DNA from: Methanomicrobiales archaeon
GTDB taxonomy: Archaea > Halobacteriota > Methanomicrobia > Methanomicrobiales > JACTUA01
Reading direction: 5' to 3'
Assembly: GCA_030019205.1 (NCBI GenBank)
Contig: JASEFH010000004.1
Coordinates: 90,039-154,038 of the forward strand
Length of the DNA stretch: 64,000 nucleotides
Shown here: positions 16,568 through 25,759 of the stretch, one piece after another
Layout: every line of letters starts with the position of its first letter
Position numbering within the stretch: the first letter of the stretch is position 1
The notes under the pieces: model-generated
What the model was told of the DNA's origin: nothing
What the model saw: the letters and a program-made list of their open reading frames with translations, nothing else
Databases searched by the model: none
Translations under genes and position numbers: made by a program

Positions 16568-17713
16568 ATGCGAAACGCGTTCCACGTCATGCTCATCCCG
16601 ACCCTGGGCTGCCCCGCCCGCTGCAGCTACTGCTGGAGTTCCGAGGAGGGATCGCCCCTCATGGATATCGAGGTGGTCGGGGAGGTGGTGGAGTGGCTGC
16701 AGGATTTCCGAAAGGATCCGGTCACATTCACGTTCCACGGGGGAGAGCCGCTTCTGGCGGGCGCGGATTTCTACCGGCAGGCGCTGCCCCTGCTCGCCGA
16801 AGGGCTGCCGCACCTGAAACCCTCCTTTGCGATGCAGACCAACCTGTGGCGGATGACCGAGGAGATCGCCCGCATCCTCGCGGAGTACAACGTCCCCATC
16901 GGCTCCAGCATCGACGGACCGGAGGCGATCAACGATGCGCAGCGGGGGGAGGGATACTTCGGGAAGACCATGCGGGGCTTCGCCATCGCGCGGGAGCACG
17001 GGGTGCGGGTGAGCTTCATCTGCACCTTCACGTCCCGTTCGGTGGTGCACAAAGAGGAGATTTTCCACTTCTTCCTCGACAACGGTTTCGTGATGAAACT
17101 GCACCCGGCCCTGCCGTCCCTGCGGAGCAGAGAGGCGGATCCCTGGGCGCTCGAACCGCAGGCGTACGGGGATCTGCTGGTCTACCTTCTGGACAGATCC
17201 CTGGAGCACCTGGACGATATCGAGATCAAAAACATCGACGATCTCTGCAGGTGCGTCTTCACCCGCCGCGGGACGGTCTGCACCTTTGCGGACTGCATGG
17301 CGAACACCTTCGCGGTGGGGCCCGATGGGAGCATCTACCCCTGCTACCGCTTCGTGGGCATGGCGGAGTGGGTGATGGGCAGCGTGTACGATCACCCCTC
17401 GCAGGAGGATCTGGCCCGATCAGAGTCCTGGAAGAGGATGCAGCAGTACAAAGCCTACGTGGACGCTGCCTGCGGGTCCTGCCGCCACATCAGGTACTGC
17501 CGCGGAGGATGCCCCTACAACGCCCTGGTGCCGGGGGACGGGGAGCTGCGGGGCGTCGATCCGATGTGCCCTGCGTACAGGAGGATCTTCGACGAGATCT
17601 CCGACCGGCTGGATGCCGAGATGTTCGAATCCACGCCGATGGTTTTCCCGGGCGGGCGGAGGAAGGGGAGAGCGGGGATCATGTCCCTCATCCAGAAGAT
17701 CGTTGCCCGATAG
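16568..17713 (+). CDS. Radical SAM/SPASM protein, putative peptide- or protein-modifying enzyme
   Basis: Protein of 381 residues with a radical SAM motif near the N-terminus (GCPARCSYCW, CxxxCxxC, about residues 16-23), the FHGGEPLL and SIDGPEAIND stretches of the barrel, and a C-terminal SPASM domain (GSIYPCYRF, then CGSCRHIRYCRGGCP and a final Cys) for auxiliary 4Fe-4S clusters. This architecture is shared with sulfatase-maturating and peptide-modifying enzymes; I believe it belongs to a methanogen-specific peptide-modifying group (Mhun_1560-like), but could not check. It is not Mmp10, which lacks SPASM. It lies alone between mcrA and a gene-free spacer; no precursor peptide was recognised. 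Confidence 0.8.
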   Translation: MRNAFHVMLIPTLGCPARCSYCWSSEEGSPLMDIEVVGEVVEWLQDFRKDPVTFTFHGGEPLLAGADFYRQALPLLAEGLPHLKPSFAMQTNLWRMTEEIARILAEYNVPIGSSIDGPEAINDAQRGEGYFGKTMRGFAIAREHGVRVSFICTFTSRSVVHKEEIFHFFLDNGFVMKLHPALPSLRSREADPWALEPQAYGDLLVYLLDRSLEHLDDIEIKNIDDLCRCVFTRRGTVCTFADCMANTFAVGPDGSIYPCYRFVGMAEWVMGSVYDHPSQEDLARSESWKRMQQYKAYVDAACGSCRHIRYCRGGCPYNALVPGDGELRGVDPMCPAYRRIFDEISDRLDAEMFESTPMVFPGGRRKGRAGIMSLIQKIVAR

Positions 17714-18893
17714 GGCGGCAAACGGGCACCGGCTCGATACGGGCTGTGGCGGCATGCGGGAACTCGACGCCGTCCGTGCGGGGAGTGTCCCCCTCTCTTC
17801 GCACCTGTCTCTTGCCGGCCCCCTGGTTGCTCCCCTGTTTGTTCCCGTCCTCCCGGAATCCTTCGATTCGCAGGCTTTTTCCGCCCGTCTTCGATCGCTG
17901 CCGCCAGGACGGATCTCGATGAATCGTGCGGGTCTGCATCCGGTTGACCGCAACACGGGAGAAGAGGTTCCTGCCCCGGTGCAGCGTCCCGGGACTCCCG
18001 CGGTCGCACGACGGATATCCTGTAACCCGATTTACGGGCTCTCCCTTCCGGGAGCGATCGGGCCGGCGGACGGCGGCGGCGGTCGCCTGCACCCGCCGGG
18101 ATGAAGAGCCCGAACGCGGAATGCGCCTTCTTCTCCGTCTTCGCACGGGTGCCGTCCGTTCTATGCCGACACTCGCCGCCGCTCCCCGGGCCGTGTCCGC
18201 GGCGGACCTGCAGGTGTTTCCCGTCCGGATGCCGCTGCAGCACCTCCCGGATTGCCGTCGCCTTCCCCGCCGGGATCAGCCGTTCCCGGAAGGTTACCGG
18301 GGCGGATGCGATCCGGGATCTTCTCCGAAAATTTTCGGGAACAGGCGGCAGACGATGCGGTCGTCCCCCTTTCTCCCGGAAGGCCTCCCGATCGATCCCG
18401 GATGCGGGTTCGGGAGAGGTCACCTCAGGGTATCCGGATGCGTGGATGCGCCTCGTTCGGCGCACAATCGGCGCGAGTCTCCCGCGCGCACCTCTGCGTC
18501 CTGCTCCGGCAGATCTCTCGCGGGATCGGGAGGAGTATTCGAAATTCTCCCCGGCATGGGCCTCTCCGTGGGGGCAGGACGCCTGTCTTCGCGGACGCGC
18601 ATTCGGTCGTGGCATGCCGACGGCACCTTCCCCGGCGATCGGCGCCGATCGGGCAGCCCGGGGATCCGGCAGCCGAACCGCGGGAGGGGGCTCTATCGTG
18701 CTGGCGGTACGGGAACGGGGAGAGGCGGGGGCTCCTCCGGATCCCCCCCATTGGTTCGACAGGACCCGGCGGCAGGGACCGGAATCGTCATCGAGCCCCC
18801 CTCCCGCGGATCGGGGAAGCGACCCGGATGCGTTTACGGGATACGGCTCGGGGCCGGGAGGAGTGCAAGGCTGCCCCGGCGTTCCGGCCGTGC
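17714..18893. other. GC-rich spacer without recognisable genes
   Basis: About 1.2 kb between two convergent genes. Several frames on both strands are open for hundreds of codons, but all read as arginine-, proline- and glycine-rich strings without domains, ribosome binding sites or membrane segments, as expected of random GC-rich DNA. I see no RNA gene, repeat or mobile element remnant. Confidence 0.6.
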
Positions 18894-19634
18894 CTAGTGC
18901 AGCAGCTCCAGGAGAGCGATCGTCCCGATCCCGATCAGGATGAGCAGGAGCTGCTGGATACCTTCTGTCAGCCTCGGCATGCGGTGGAGGTGCGGGAACA
19001 GATCGGCTGTGGAGATGTAGATGAAGCTCGCCGCCGAGATGGCCATGACGTACGGTACGTACTCCGTGAGAACGGAGAGGAAGAAATAGCTCCCTACCGC
19101 ACCGCCAAGCGTGGCAAGCCCCGAGAGGGTGTTGTAGACGAAGGCACGAGTCCTCGAATAGCCGGAGTGCAGAAGAATGCCGAAGTCCCCCACCTCCTGC
19201 GGGACCTCGTGGGCGATGACCGCCAGGGAGACGGCGATTCCGAGGGGGATCGAGGTGAGGAAGCTGGCGGCGATGACGACCCCGTCCGTCAGGTTGTGGA
19301 AGGCGTCTCCCGCCAGGATCAGGGATCCCGATACGTCGTGCACCTCGCAGTGCTCGTCGTGGCAGTGCCGCCAGATGAGGAGTTTCTCGAGGAGGAAGAA
19401 GAGGACGATCCCGGCAAGAACGGTGGTGAGCGTGGCGGAAGGGGAAATCAGATCCAGGGTCTCCGGAATCAGCGCCAGGAATGCCCCTCCCAGCAGCGTC
19501 CCTGCGGAGTAACTGATGAGTATGGGAACGATCCTGTCCTGCAGCCAGCCGGGGAAGAGGAGAAGAGCGGCGGCCAAGGTGATCCCACCGACGCTCCCCA
19601 GCAGACTGAACGCCACGATCCAGGATAGCACCAA
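18894..19634 (-). CDS. ZIP-family divalent metal transporter
   Basis: Membrane protein of 246 residues with about eight predicted helices. The metal-site helices typical of ZIP proteins are visible: LAGDAFHNLTDGVVIAASF (helix IV, HN motif) and AVIAHEVPQEVGDFGILLHS (helix V, HExPxE). A His/Asp/Glu-rich loop (WRHCHDEHCEVHD) precedes them. It probably imports zinc, iron or a similar metal across the cell membrane. The GTG start has a strong GGAGGAG ribosome binding site eight bases upstream. Metal specificity cannot be told from sequence. Confidence 0.9.
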   Translation of the reverse strand: MVLSWIVAFSLLGSVGGITLAAALLLFPGWLQDRIVPILISYSAGTLLGGAFLALIPETLDLISPSATLTTVLAGIVLFFLLEKLLIWRHCHDEHCEVHDVSGSLILAGDAFHNLTDGVVIAASFLTSIPLGIAVSLAVIAHEVPQEVGDFGILLHSGYSRTRAFVYNTLSGLATLGGAVGSYFFLSVLTEYVPYVMAISAASFIYISTADLFPHLHRMPRLTEGIQQLLLILIGIGTIALLELLH

Positions 19635-20033
19635 CTACGACTCCTCCGTACGTCCCCTGCAGGCGGCGGATGCGTTTCTGCACGCGAACTCCCTGCCATG
19701 ACGGAAAAATATCTCCGATCCGCGCTGCATTCCGATATTATAATGTGCAATGGAGATTTAAAGACCCCACTATCGGGATCCCCCGGGCCTTCGGCACCGC
19801 GTCCGTGCGGTCCGCCGCCAGACCGGTGAGAGAGCGAAGGCTGCGCGGATCCCGCGGCGATACGCCGGTGTCTGCAGGCTTCGCCCCTCCTCGATCCCCC
19901 GGACGGGTTCGTCTGTCGCGCGGCGGACTCCCCCGCGGGTGGGGGTGTCCCTCCCTCGAGAACGAGAGGATAGCCGGCATCCCGGAGAAACGCTCACCGG
20001 AACGCCGCTGGCCGCAGAGGCGGATCTTGCCGT
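19635..20033. other. Spacer with ZIP transporter promoter, no gene
   Basis: About 400 bases between two minus-strand genes. Near 19734-19762 an A/T-rich patch (reading ATTATAATATC and TTTAAATC on the minus strand) is a plausible promoter for the ZIP gene. The rest is GC-rich and I see no coding sequence. Confidence 0.45.
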
Positions 20034-21638
20034 TTAGAACGCGGCTATTTCCCCCTCGACGCCCTCCAGCCCGGCAAGCACCTCGTCCGGTCTGCCCATC
20101 CTCGCCACCTTTCCGCCCCGCATCAGGATCAGCCGATCGCACACCTCCCTCACAAACTCCATGTCGTGCGAGACGACGATGAACGTCTCCTCCATCTCCT
20201 GGCGGGCCTGGAGGATGGAGTGTTTCACGTCGATCTTGGTGATGGGGTCCATGGTGCCGGTCGGTTCGTCCAGGATCACCATGCGGGGTTCGCGGATCAG
20301 CACCTGGGCGAGGGCCACGCGGTGCCGCTCCCCCTCCGAGAGCTGACCCGGGTAGCGGTCCAGGATCTCGCGGCTCTTCTCCTCGGAGAAGCCGGCCATG
20401 CGCAGCGTGAGCACGGCCTTGCGCACCGCCAGTTCCTTGGGGAACTCGAGCCCGATCGCATCGGTGAGGTTGTCGAGCACGGTGCGGTGGGGGTAGAGGT
20501 CGTACTCCTGGTGCAGCAGCCCGATATACTCCTTCGCCCGCCCCCGCTGGTCGATCCCCGGCTTGGTCATGTCGATCCAGGTGTCCCCGATGCGGATGTT
20601 CATCTCCCCGCTCGTCGGCTCGATGATCCCCGCCATGATCCGGGAGAGCGTCGTCTTGCCCGCACCGCTGGCTCCCACGATGCCCAGGATCTCCTTCTCC
20701 GCAATCTCGAAGCTGACCCCGTTCACCGCCCGGACCATGCCCCGGTCCAGGGTGATGTACTTCTTCGTCACATCCCGCGCGACCAGAACTGCCTTCCCCG
20801 CGGGGCAGACGCCCTCCTCTACGGCAGCTCCGCGCTGCTGCAGAAAATGCGCCACGATCTCCTTCGGAGAGCCTATCGATGCGATCCTGCCGTCTTCCAG
20901 GAGGAGCGCCCTGTCTGCCACATCCTCGATCACGCGTGAGAAGTGGGACGTGATCACCATGCTCATGCCGTTCTCCCGCACGGCCCCCACCAGCATGTCG
21001 TGAACAAGAGCGGACGTGGCCGGATCGAGCGTTCCCGTGGGTTCGTCGGCGAAGAGGACGGCCGGCTCCTTCGCGAGCTGGCGGGCGAGCACCACCCGCT
21101 GCTTCTCCCCGCCGGAGAGGTCCCGGGCGATGTGCATCATGCGGTGGGAGAGCCTCACCCGGTCGATCAGCTCGGCGGCGCGGCTGATGGCCGATTCCGG
21201 AGGATGCCCCGCATCGTCCAGCGCCCGCAGCACGTTCTCGATCACCCGGTCGTTGCCGTAGAGGGCGAACGTCCGCTGGAACATGGTCGCCGTCCGCCGC
21301 ATGACCCGCCGCCGCAGCCCTTCGTCATCCGTATTCCAGAGATCGATGTCCATGGACGTGAGGTCTCCCCCGCAGAGCGGACAGGGCATGCCGGCTCTTC
21401 CGGGAAGTTCGAGACGGGAGCATCGGGTGCAGGCGGACAGGTGGTAGACAATCCTGCCGCCGGTCGGGGGATGATCCAGACCCCGCAGCAGGTGCATCAG
21501 CACCGTCTTCCCGGCTCCGCTTCTTCCAATGACTCCCAGGATCTCTCCGCTTCCGATCTGGAAGGAGATGTGCTTCAGGACCTCCTTTCCGTCAAAGGAC
21601 ATGCAGAGATCTTCCACTGTAACCAATGGCGTCTTCAT
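20034..21638 (-). CDS. atwA: Methyl-coenzyme M reductase activation ATPase, component A2
   Basis: Soluble ABC-type ATPase of 534 residues with two nucleotide-binding domains and no membrane part. Walker A motifs are GRSGAGKT (residues 38-45) and GASGAGKT (about 320); ABC signatures are [15 protein letters not shown] and [16 protein letters not shown] zinc-ribbon-like insert with paired cysteines (CTRC ... CPLC) sits in the first domain, as in component A2. The protein drives ATP-dependent reduction of the MCR nickel cofactor. Start is ATG at 21638 after GGAGAGGTGA, or a GTG six bases upstream. About 130 bases upstream lies a 15-bp element shared with the NifX/MinD cluster. Confidence 0.93.
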   Translation of the reverse strand: MKTPLVTVEDLCMSFDGKEVLKHISFQIGSGEILGVIGRSGAGKTVLMHLLRGLDHPPTGGRIVYHLSACTRCSRLELPGRAGMPCPLCGGDLTSMDIDLWNTDDEGLRRRVMRRTATMFQRTFALYGNDRVIENVLRALDDAGHPPESAISRAAELIDRVRLSHRMMHIARDLSGGEKQRVVLARQLAKEPAVLFADEPTGTLDPATSALVHDMLVGAVRENGMSMVITSHFSRVIEDVADRALLLEDGRIASIGSPKEIVAHFLQQRGAAVEEGVCPAGKAVLVARDVTKKYITLDRGMVRAVNGVSFEIAEKEILGIVGASGAGKTTLSRIMAGIIEPTSGEMNIRIGDTWIDMTKPGIDQRGRAKEYIGLLHQEYDLYPHRTVLDNLTDAIGLEFPKELAVRKAVLTLRMAGFSEEKSREILDRYPGQLSEGERHRVALAQVLIREPRMVILDEPTGTMDPITKIDVKHSILQARQEMEETFIVVSHDMEFVREVCDRLILMRGGKVARMGRPDEVLAGLEGVEGEIAAF

Positions 21639-21768
21639 GCTCACCTCTCCCTGCCGCGGTCATGTATCAGGATCCGTTCCGTGATCGGGACGGCTGTCAG
21701 CGGGACACTTCTCCACAGCCATCCCCGCAACCCGGATCCCCGGATGGGTCGGGGACGACTCCGTATAT

Positions 21769-21795
21769 ATTACTCATAAGCGCATAAATAAAAAA
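21769..21795 (-). promoter_or_regulatory. Shared 15-bp element and TATA-like box upstream of atwA
   Basis: Read on the minus strand, a TTTTTTATTTA box (21795-21785) is followed at once by GCGCTTATGAGTAAT (21783-21769). The same 15-mer, with only two W positions varying, follows the TATA boxes at 31641 and 33291. Its place near the predicted transcription start suggests a repressor site. Confidence 0.55.
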
Positions 21796-21826
21796 GGTTG
21801 CGGCAGGCCCACCTGCTCTGCCCCCC

Positions 21827-22249
21827 TCACGTCCCGGAGTGCGGTTCGTCCCGGGAGCAGCGCCGCCACGGACAGGGATCCGTCCCTCTCACCGGACAGG
21901 TGCCGGCGATCTTGGGGCAGAGCTCCGTGTTCTCCCGGGCGCAGCCGGCTACCTCGATCGCCTTGCCATACACCAGGGCATCCGCGATCTTGCGGCGCGC
22001 CTCGTGCAGATCCCGCCAGGCCGTCTTCCGTGAGACACCGAGGGTCGCAGCGGCGGTCTCCTGGTTGAGACCCTCCAGATCGACCAGCCGCAGGATCTCG
22101 AGCTCCTCGGGGAGAATCCGCACCATCTCCTCGTTCGGACAGCACCGCGGTTCGTAGCACCGCGACTGCGCCGCGCTCTCGATCACCCTGTTGATCCGGG
22201 GCCTGCCCCGGCGGCGAGGCTGCGCGCCCAAGGTATCGGGACCAGACAT
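21827..22249 (-). CDS. DUF134 / UPF0251 family helix-turn-helix protein
   Basis: Predicted DNA-binding protein of 140 residues. The start region has RRRGRPRINRVIESAAQSRC, then PEELEILRLVDLEGLNQETA and ATLGVSRKTAWRDLHEARRK, a clear sigma-70-region-4-like helix-turn-helix, and a cysteine-rich tail (CARENTELCPKIAGTCP) that may bind metal or an iron-sulfur cluster. Family members often sit near NifX-like genes. I preferred the ATG at 22249 because a TATA-like TTACTATAAGG lies just upstream, inside a possible longer reading. Target unknown; it is a candidate regulator for the shared promoter element found next to atwA. Confidence 0.85.
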   Translation of the reverse strand: MSGPDTLGAQPRRRGRPRINRVIESAAQSRCYEPRCCPNEEMVRILPEELEILRLVDLEGLNQETAAATLGVSRKTAWRDLHEARRKIADALVYGKAIEVAGCARENTELCPKIAGTCPVRGTDPCPWRRCSRDEPHSGT

Positions 22250-22327
22250 CCTGGCAACTCTCCCGCCCTTATAGTAAGCTCTCATACCTAGTATTATTTC
22301 TGGAGACCCCCGCCGCGGATACGCCGA

Positions 22328-23206
22328 TCAGATGTCCACGCCGAGTGCCGATCGGACGACGAGGCCGATCGCGAACGATGCCGCCGCAATGCCGAGGCTG
22401 ATTGCAGCCATCTCCGAAAACCTCCTCCAGAAGGGGAGCCCCTTCGCGACCGAGATGTAGAATGTGAATGCCAGAATCACCAGAATGGCTCCGGTGAGGG
22501 TGAGGGGGAGAGCCGCGAACGGGTTCTCCAGGAGCAGGTAGGGCGCGACCAGCACCCCGACCGTCGCCACGTACGCCCCTCCCGTGTAGACGGCCGCCGT
22601 CAGCGGGCTTTCCCGACCGTCCGACTTCCGCGAGAGGTACTCGGATGCCCCCATGGAGAGCGAGGCGGCAATCCCCGTGATGATGCCCGCACCGGCGATG
22701 AGGCGGGCGTTCTGGAGCGCAAACGTCAGCCCGGCGAGGGTGCCCGTGAACTCGACCAGGGCATCGTTCAGTCCCAGCACGACCGAACCCACGTAGCGGA
22801 GCGCCTTCTCGTCGATCATCCCCGCGAGCTGGTTCTCGTGCTCGATCTCGTCCGCTGCGATCCGCCCCGCCAGAGGGATCTCCGCCGAGAGTCTGCGGTA
22901 CTCTCCGATCGCCCGGTTCTCTCCCCCCTCCATCAGCTGGATTCCGAACGTGATCCCGAGGATGCGGGCAATGCCGCAGTACAGCCAGATGCGCAGGGCA
23001 TCCGGCTGGACCGGCTCCCCGGTCAGATCTCTCCAGAGCCGGTAATGCCTGTGCTCCTCTTCTGCCAGCCGTAACAGCACCTGCCGGTTGCTCCCCTCCG
23101 GCACCGAATGCGCGAGCATTCGGTAGATGTGATGCTCGGTCAACTCCCCCCTCTGGAGAGCGAGGATCTCCGTTCGCAGGTGCTGCGGGATCGATTGGTC
23201 TCTCAT
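22328..23206 (-). CDS. Ferritin-like / VIT1-CCC1 fusion iron transporter
   Basis: Protein of 292 residues in two parts. The N-terminal 130 residues are a rubrerythrin/ferritin-like helical domain with iron-ligand patterns LAEEEHRHYRLW and ADEIEHENQL. The C-terminal part is a VIT1/CCC1-type membrane transporter with about five helices, including GLNDALVEFTGTLAGLTFAL and SLSMGASEYLSRKSDGRE. Such fusions (erythrin-vacuolar iron transport, MbfA-like) export iron or manganese from the cytoplasm, the ferritin-like part sensing or delivering metal. The ATG is at 23206. It is the last minus-strand gene before the mtr promoter. Confidence 0.9.
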   Translation of the reverse strand: MRDQSIPQHLRTEILALQRGELTEHHIYRMLAHSVPEGSNRQVLLRLAEEEHRHYRLWRDLTGEPVQPDALRIWLYCGIARILGITFGIQLMEGGENRAIGEYRRLSAEIPLAGRIAADEIEHENQLAGMIDEKALRYVGSVVLGLNDALVEFTGTLAGLTFALQNARLIAGAGIITGIAASLSMGASEYLSRKSDGRESPLTAAVYTGGAYVATVGVLVAPYLLLENPFAALPLTLTGAILVILAFTFYISVAKGLPFWRRFSEMAAISLGIAAASFAIGLVVRSALGVDI

Positions 23207-24103
23207 CGCTCAGTGCGATCCTTAGGCAGCCGACCTGATTACCCTATGTCTTCGATGGGGGGACGCATCCCTTCCTGCATGAGACATCCGCCGCTCGGAG
23301 GAGGGCGGCGGATGGTCCGGGGGGTGTGCCGGGGGGACAGCGGGGAAAGGGGGCGGAGATGCTATGCCGGAAGGGTCTGCCGCAGGACGGAACGCCCGTA
23401 CGGAGGCTGACCTTTCCGTGCCCACCCGCTTGTGCACGAGCTGCGAAGGGAAGAGGGCTGCCGCAGGATCCGCCTTTCCGGCGAAGTCCCCGCAGGTGGT
23501 TCTCTCTCCTTACGGTCCTTCAAAGCACCGTTCACTCCCCTCCCCGGATGGCACCGATCCGGGCTGCCATTGCGGGGACGGCAGGGGAAGGTTCTACAAC
23601 GATCGAATCGCCCATCCGCAGGCGGGCATGCTCTTCTGCGGATGCCGTGGGTGCATGGCGCCTCTGGGGCAGGGGACAGGAAGAAAATCATGGTATATGG
23701 GGGAACAAAACCTTTTCGCACCAATCCTCACCGTATGTGAAACGAGGGGAATCTATCCGGATTCCGGTCCCGGGGGAGAGGTATCTTCGAGTTCGTTCGG
23801 ATGCACCCGATCACGGTTCGGAACCCGTAGGAACGTGAACAACGCCGCAGCGAACTCCTGCCCGTGAATACGCCTCTCTGTACCTTCGGATTGCAGCCGG
23901 GACCCCGGGTGCACGAGCACAACTTTTTTTACATTAAGGTAACTTAAGATGCTTAATTCGGGCGTATACCCCTGTATCTTCCGAAACTGCGCATTTAAAG
24001 GGTGCACCTTTTCGAAAACTTTAATAAAACGCCAAACGACTTTTAGTTGAACCACAAAAGGTTTGTAGTTGCTCTCGTGCACAGCACGCGGGGAGGATGC
24101 TAA
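23207..24103. promoter_or_regulatory. Long divergent spacer holding the mtr promoter
   Basis: About 900 bases. The first 650 are GC-rich with no supportable gene. From about 23920 the sequence becomes A/T-rich; ACTTTAATAAAACG near 24018-24031 is a good TATA box for mtrE, giving a leader of roughly 55 bases with GGGGAGGATG before the ATG. GTGCAC occurs three times (23911, 24002, 24077); the outer two lie in a 15-bp imperfect inverted repeat (GTGCACGAGCACAAC against GTTGCTCTCGTGCAC) that brackets the promoter. Confidence 0.55.
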
Positions 24104-25003
24104 ATGGTTGACCAAATTGTGTTTGGCATCGGAATAACTGCACTGGCCGGAGCTCTCGCCACTGTGGCCGGCGCTGCGGAAGACACGGAATCTGATATCG
24201 GGTCCCAGGGTGATCCGAACTCTCAGGTTCAGCTGGCTCCGCAGATGGGGTACATTCACCGAATTTTCAACAAAGCGATTGCCGGTGAACCCCCTGCCTA
24301 CGGATTGTGGGTAGCGCTGGGTGCTGGAGTGGCATGGGCTCTGATGGCCATGCAGGTGAATGCGGTGCTCGCGATCATCCTCGGTTCTGCGCTGGCAGTC
24401 TTCGTTCAGGGGATCTATGCCACCACGGCATACCTGGGGAGAATCGCAAGTCTTGCAAAGTTCGGACAGCCGGTGTACATCGATATCATCAAGTCGATGA
24501 CCACCGTGACCATGGCGCACGCGTTCGTGGCCGTATTCACGACTGTGACGGTGTGCTACCTGATCAACGTGGCTCTGGGCCACCCGTTCCCGCTGCCGCT
24601 GCTCGGCCTCGTATGGGGTATTGCCCTCGGTGCGGCAGGTTCTGCGACCGGTAACCCGTTCTACGGGAAAGAGCGGCAGTACCAGTCCCAGAAGTTCGGT
24701 GCGGGCGTACCGATTGCTGCTTCGGGCAACATCGTGCGGTACGCAGAGGCCGGCGAGCGCAACTCGCTGGATAACGGATGGTTCTCGTCCAAACTCGGCG
24801 GTCCTGCGTCGGGTGTCTGTTTTGGTCTGATCGTCTTCTTCGAACTCTGGCGTACGGTCATCTTCGAGGAGATCGCAAACGGCTGGGGTGCCGTCATCGT
24901 CGGCATTCTGGTGATCCTGATCTTCGCCGTCATCGACCGCTACATCGAGATCTGGGCCCGCAAGACCTACGGTCCGTATGGAAAACCAGAGGAGGCGGCG
25001 TAA
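24104..25003 (+). CDS. mtrE: Tetrahydromethanopterin S-methyltransferase subunit E
   Basis: Integral membrane subunit of 299 residues of the Mtr complex, which transfers the methyl group to coenzyme M and exports sodium ions. It begins MVDQIVFGIGITALAGALAT; six or so membrane helices alternate with an extracytoplasmic stretch carrying AEDTESDIGSQGDPNSQVQL, typical of MtrE. Good ribosome binding site GGGGAGGATG. mtrD begins directly after its stop. First gene of the operon. Confidence 0.95.
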   Translation: MVDQIVFGIGITALAGALATVAGAAEDTESDIGSQGDPNSQVQLAPQMGYIHRIFNKAIAGEPPAYGLWVALGAGVAWALMAMQVNAVLAIILGSALAVFVQGIYATTAYLGRIASLAKFGQPVYIDIIKSMTTVTMAHAFVAVFTTVTVCYLINVALGHPFPLPLLGLVWGIALGAAGSATGNPFYGKERQYQSQKFGAGVPIAASGNIVRYAEAGERNSLDNGWFSSKLGGPASGVCFGLIVFFELWRTVIFEEIANGWGAVIVGILVILIFAVIDRYIEIWARKTYGPYGKPEEAA

Positions 25004-25750
25004 ATGGTCGTCCTTGAGACTCTCGGAATCATGGTCATACTCATCGCACTCATCGGCATCATCATCGGCGGTGTGCTCATCGGATTCGGCGTGCACTTCG
25101 TGCCGGTAGGGGGTGCGCCGGCAGCCATGGGCCAGGCGCCGGGCATTGCGACCGGCGTCGCGATGCTTGCGGCGGGTGCAGGGCTCGCCGGGCTCTTCGG
25201 TGGTGCCTGGGCAGCGGAACTGGGGCTGCTGGTCGCCCTCGCCGCGGGGGCCGTCGGCGGCGGGCTCATGATGGCGATCACCCAGCTCATGGTGAACATC
25301 ATATACATCTTCGGCATGGGTATTCCTGTGGCGTCCGGCAAGGTGGCAAAGGATCCCATCACCGGTGACACGCAGACGGAGTTCAAGTCCCAGGGTACCG
25401 AAGGTCACGGTCTCCCGTTCGTCTCCTACGCGGGGGGCGTGATCGGCGGCATGCTGGGCGGTCTGGGCGGAACGCTCATCTACGTCATGCTTCTCGACGT
25501 CTACCTGGACGCGCTTCCGCTCATCTACAGCACGAACAAAGAGGCAATCTATCTCGTGGCGGTATCGCTCGCCGGTATCTTCGCCGTCGGGATGTTCCTC
25601 GTGAATGCGGTGCTTGCCGCCTACAACATCACGGGCACCATCGAGGGTCCGCACGACCCCAAGTTCAAGCGGTTCCCCCGTGACATCGTGGCATCTGCGA
25701 TTGCGACGGCAGTCACCGGTATCTTCGCCCTCGGGCTCGTGCTGGTGTGA
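25004..25750 (+). CDS. mtrD: Tetrahydromethanopterin S-methyltransferase subunit D
   Basis: Very hydrophobic 248-residue membrane subunit with Gly/Ala-rich helices. A central loop carries KDPITGDTQTEFKSQGTEGH, a family landmark. MtrC, D and E form the membrane core thought to conduct sodium ions. The ATG follows the mtrE stop with no gap. Identity is by family pattern and position. Confidence 0.95.
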   Translation: MVVLETLGIMVILIALIGIIIGGVLIGFGVHFVPVGGAPAAMGQAPGIATGVAMLAAGAGLAGLFGGAWAAELGLLVALAAGAVGGGLMMAITQLMVNIIYIFGMGIPVASGKVAKDPITGDTQTEFKSQGTEGHGLPFVSYAGGVIGGMLGGLGGTLIYVMLLDVYLDALPLIYSTNKEAIYLVAVSLAGIFAVGMFLVNAVLAAYNITGTIEGPHDPKFKRFPRDIVASAIATAVTGIFALGLVLV

Positions 25751-25759
25751 GGTGTTCGC

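Noticed and set aside
16568..17713. Identification of the radical SAM gene as mmp10 (McrA arginine methylase)
   Set aside because: It has a SPASM domain and a different cysteine context; Mmp10 has neither this layout nor this C-terminus.
17515..19683. A 722-codon open frame on the minus strand
   Set aside because: It overlaps the radical SAM and ZIP genes in other frames, reads as an Arg/Pro-rich string without domains, and is explained by GC-rich DNA with few stops.
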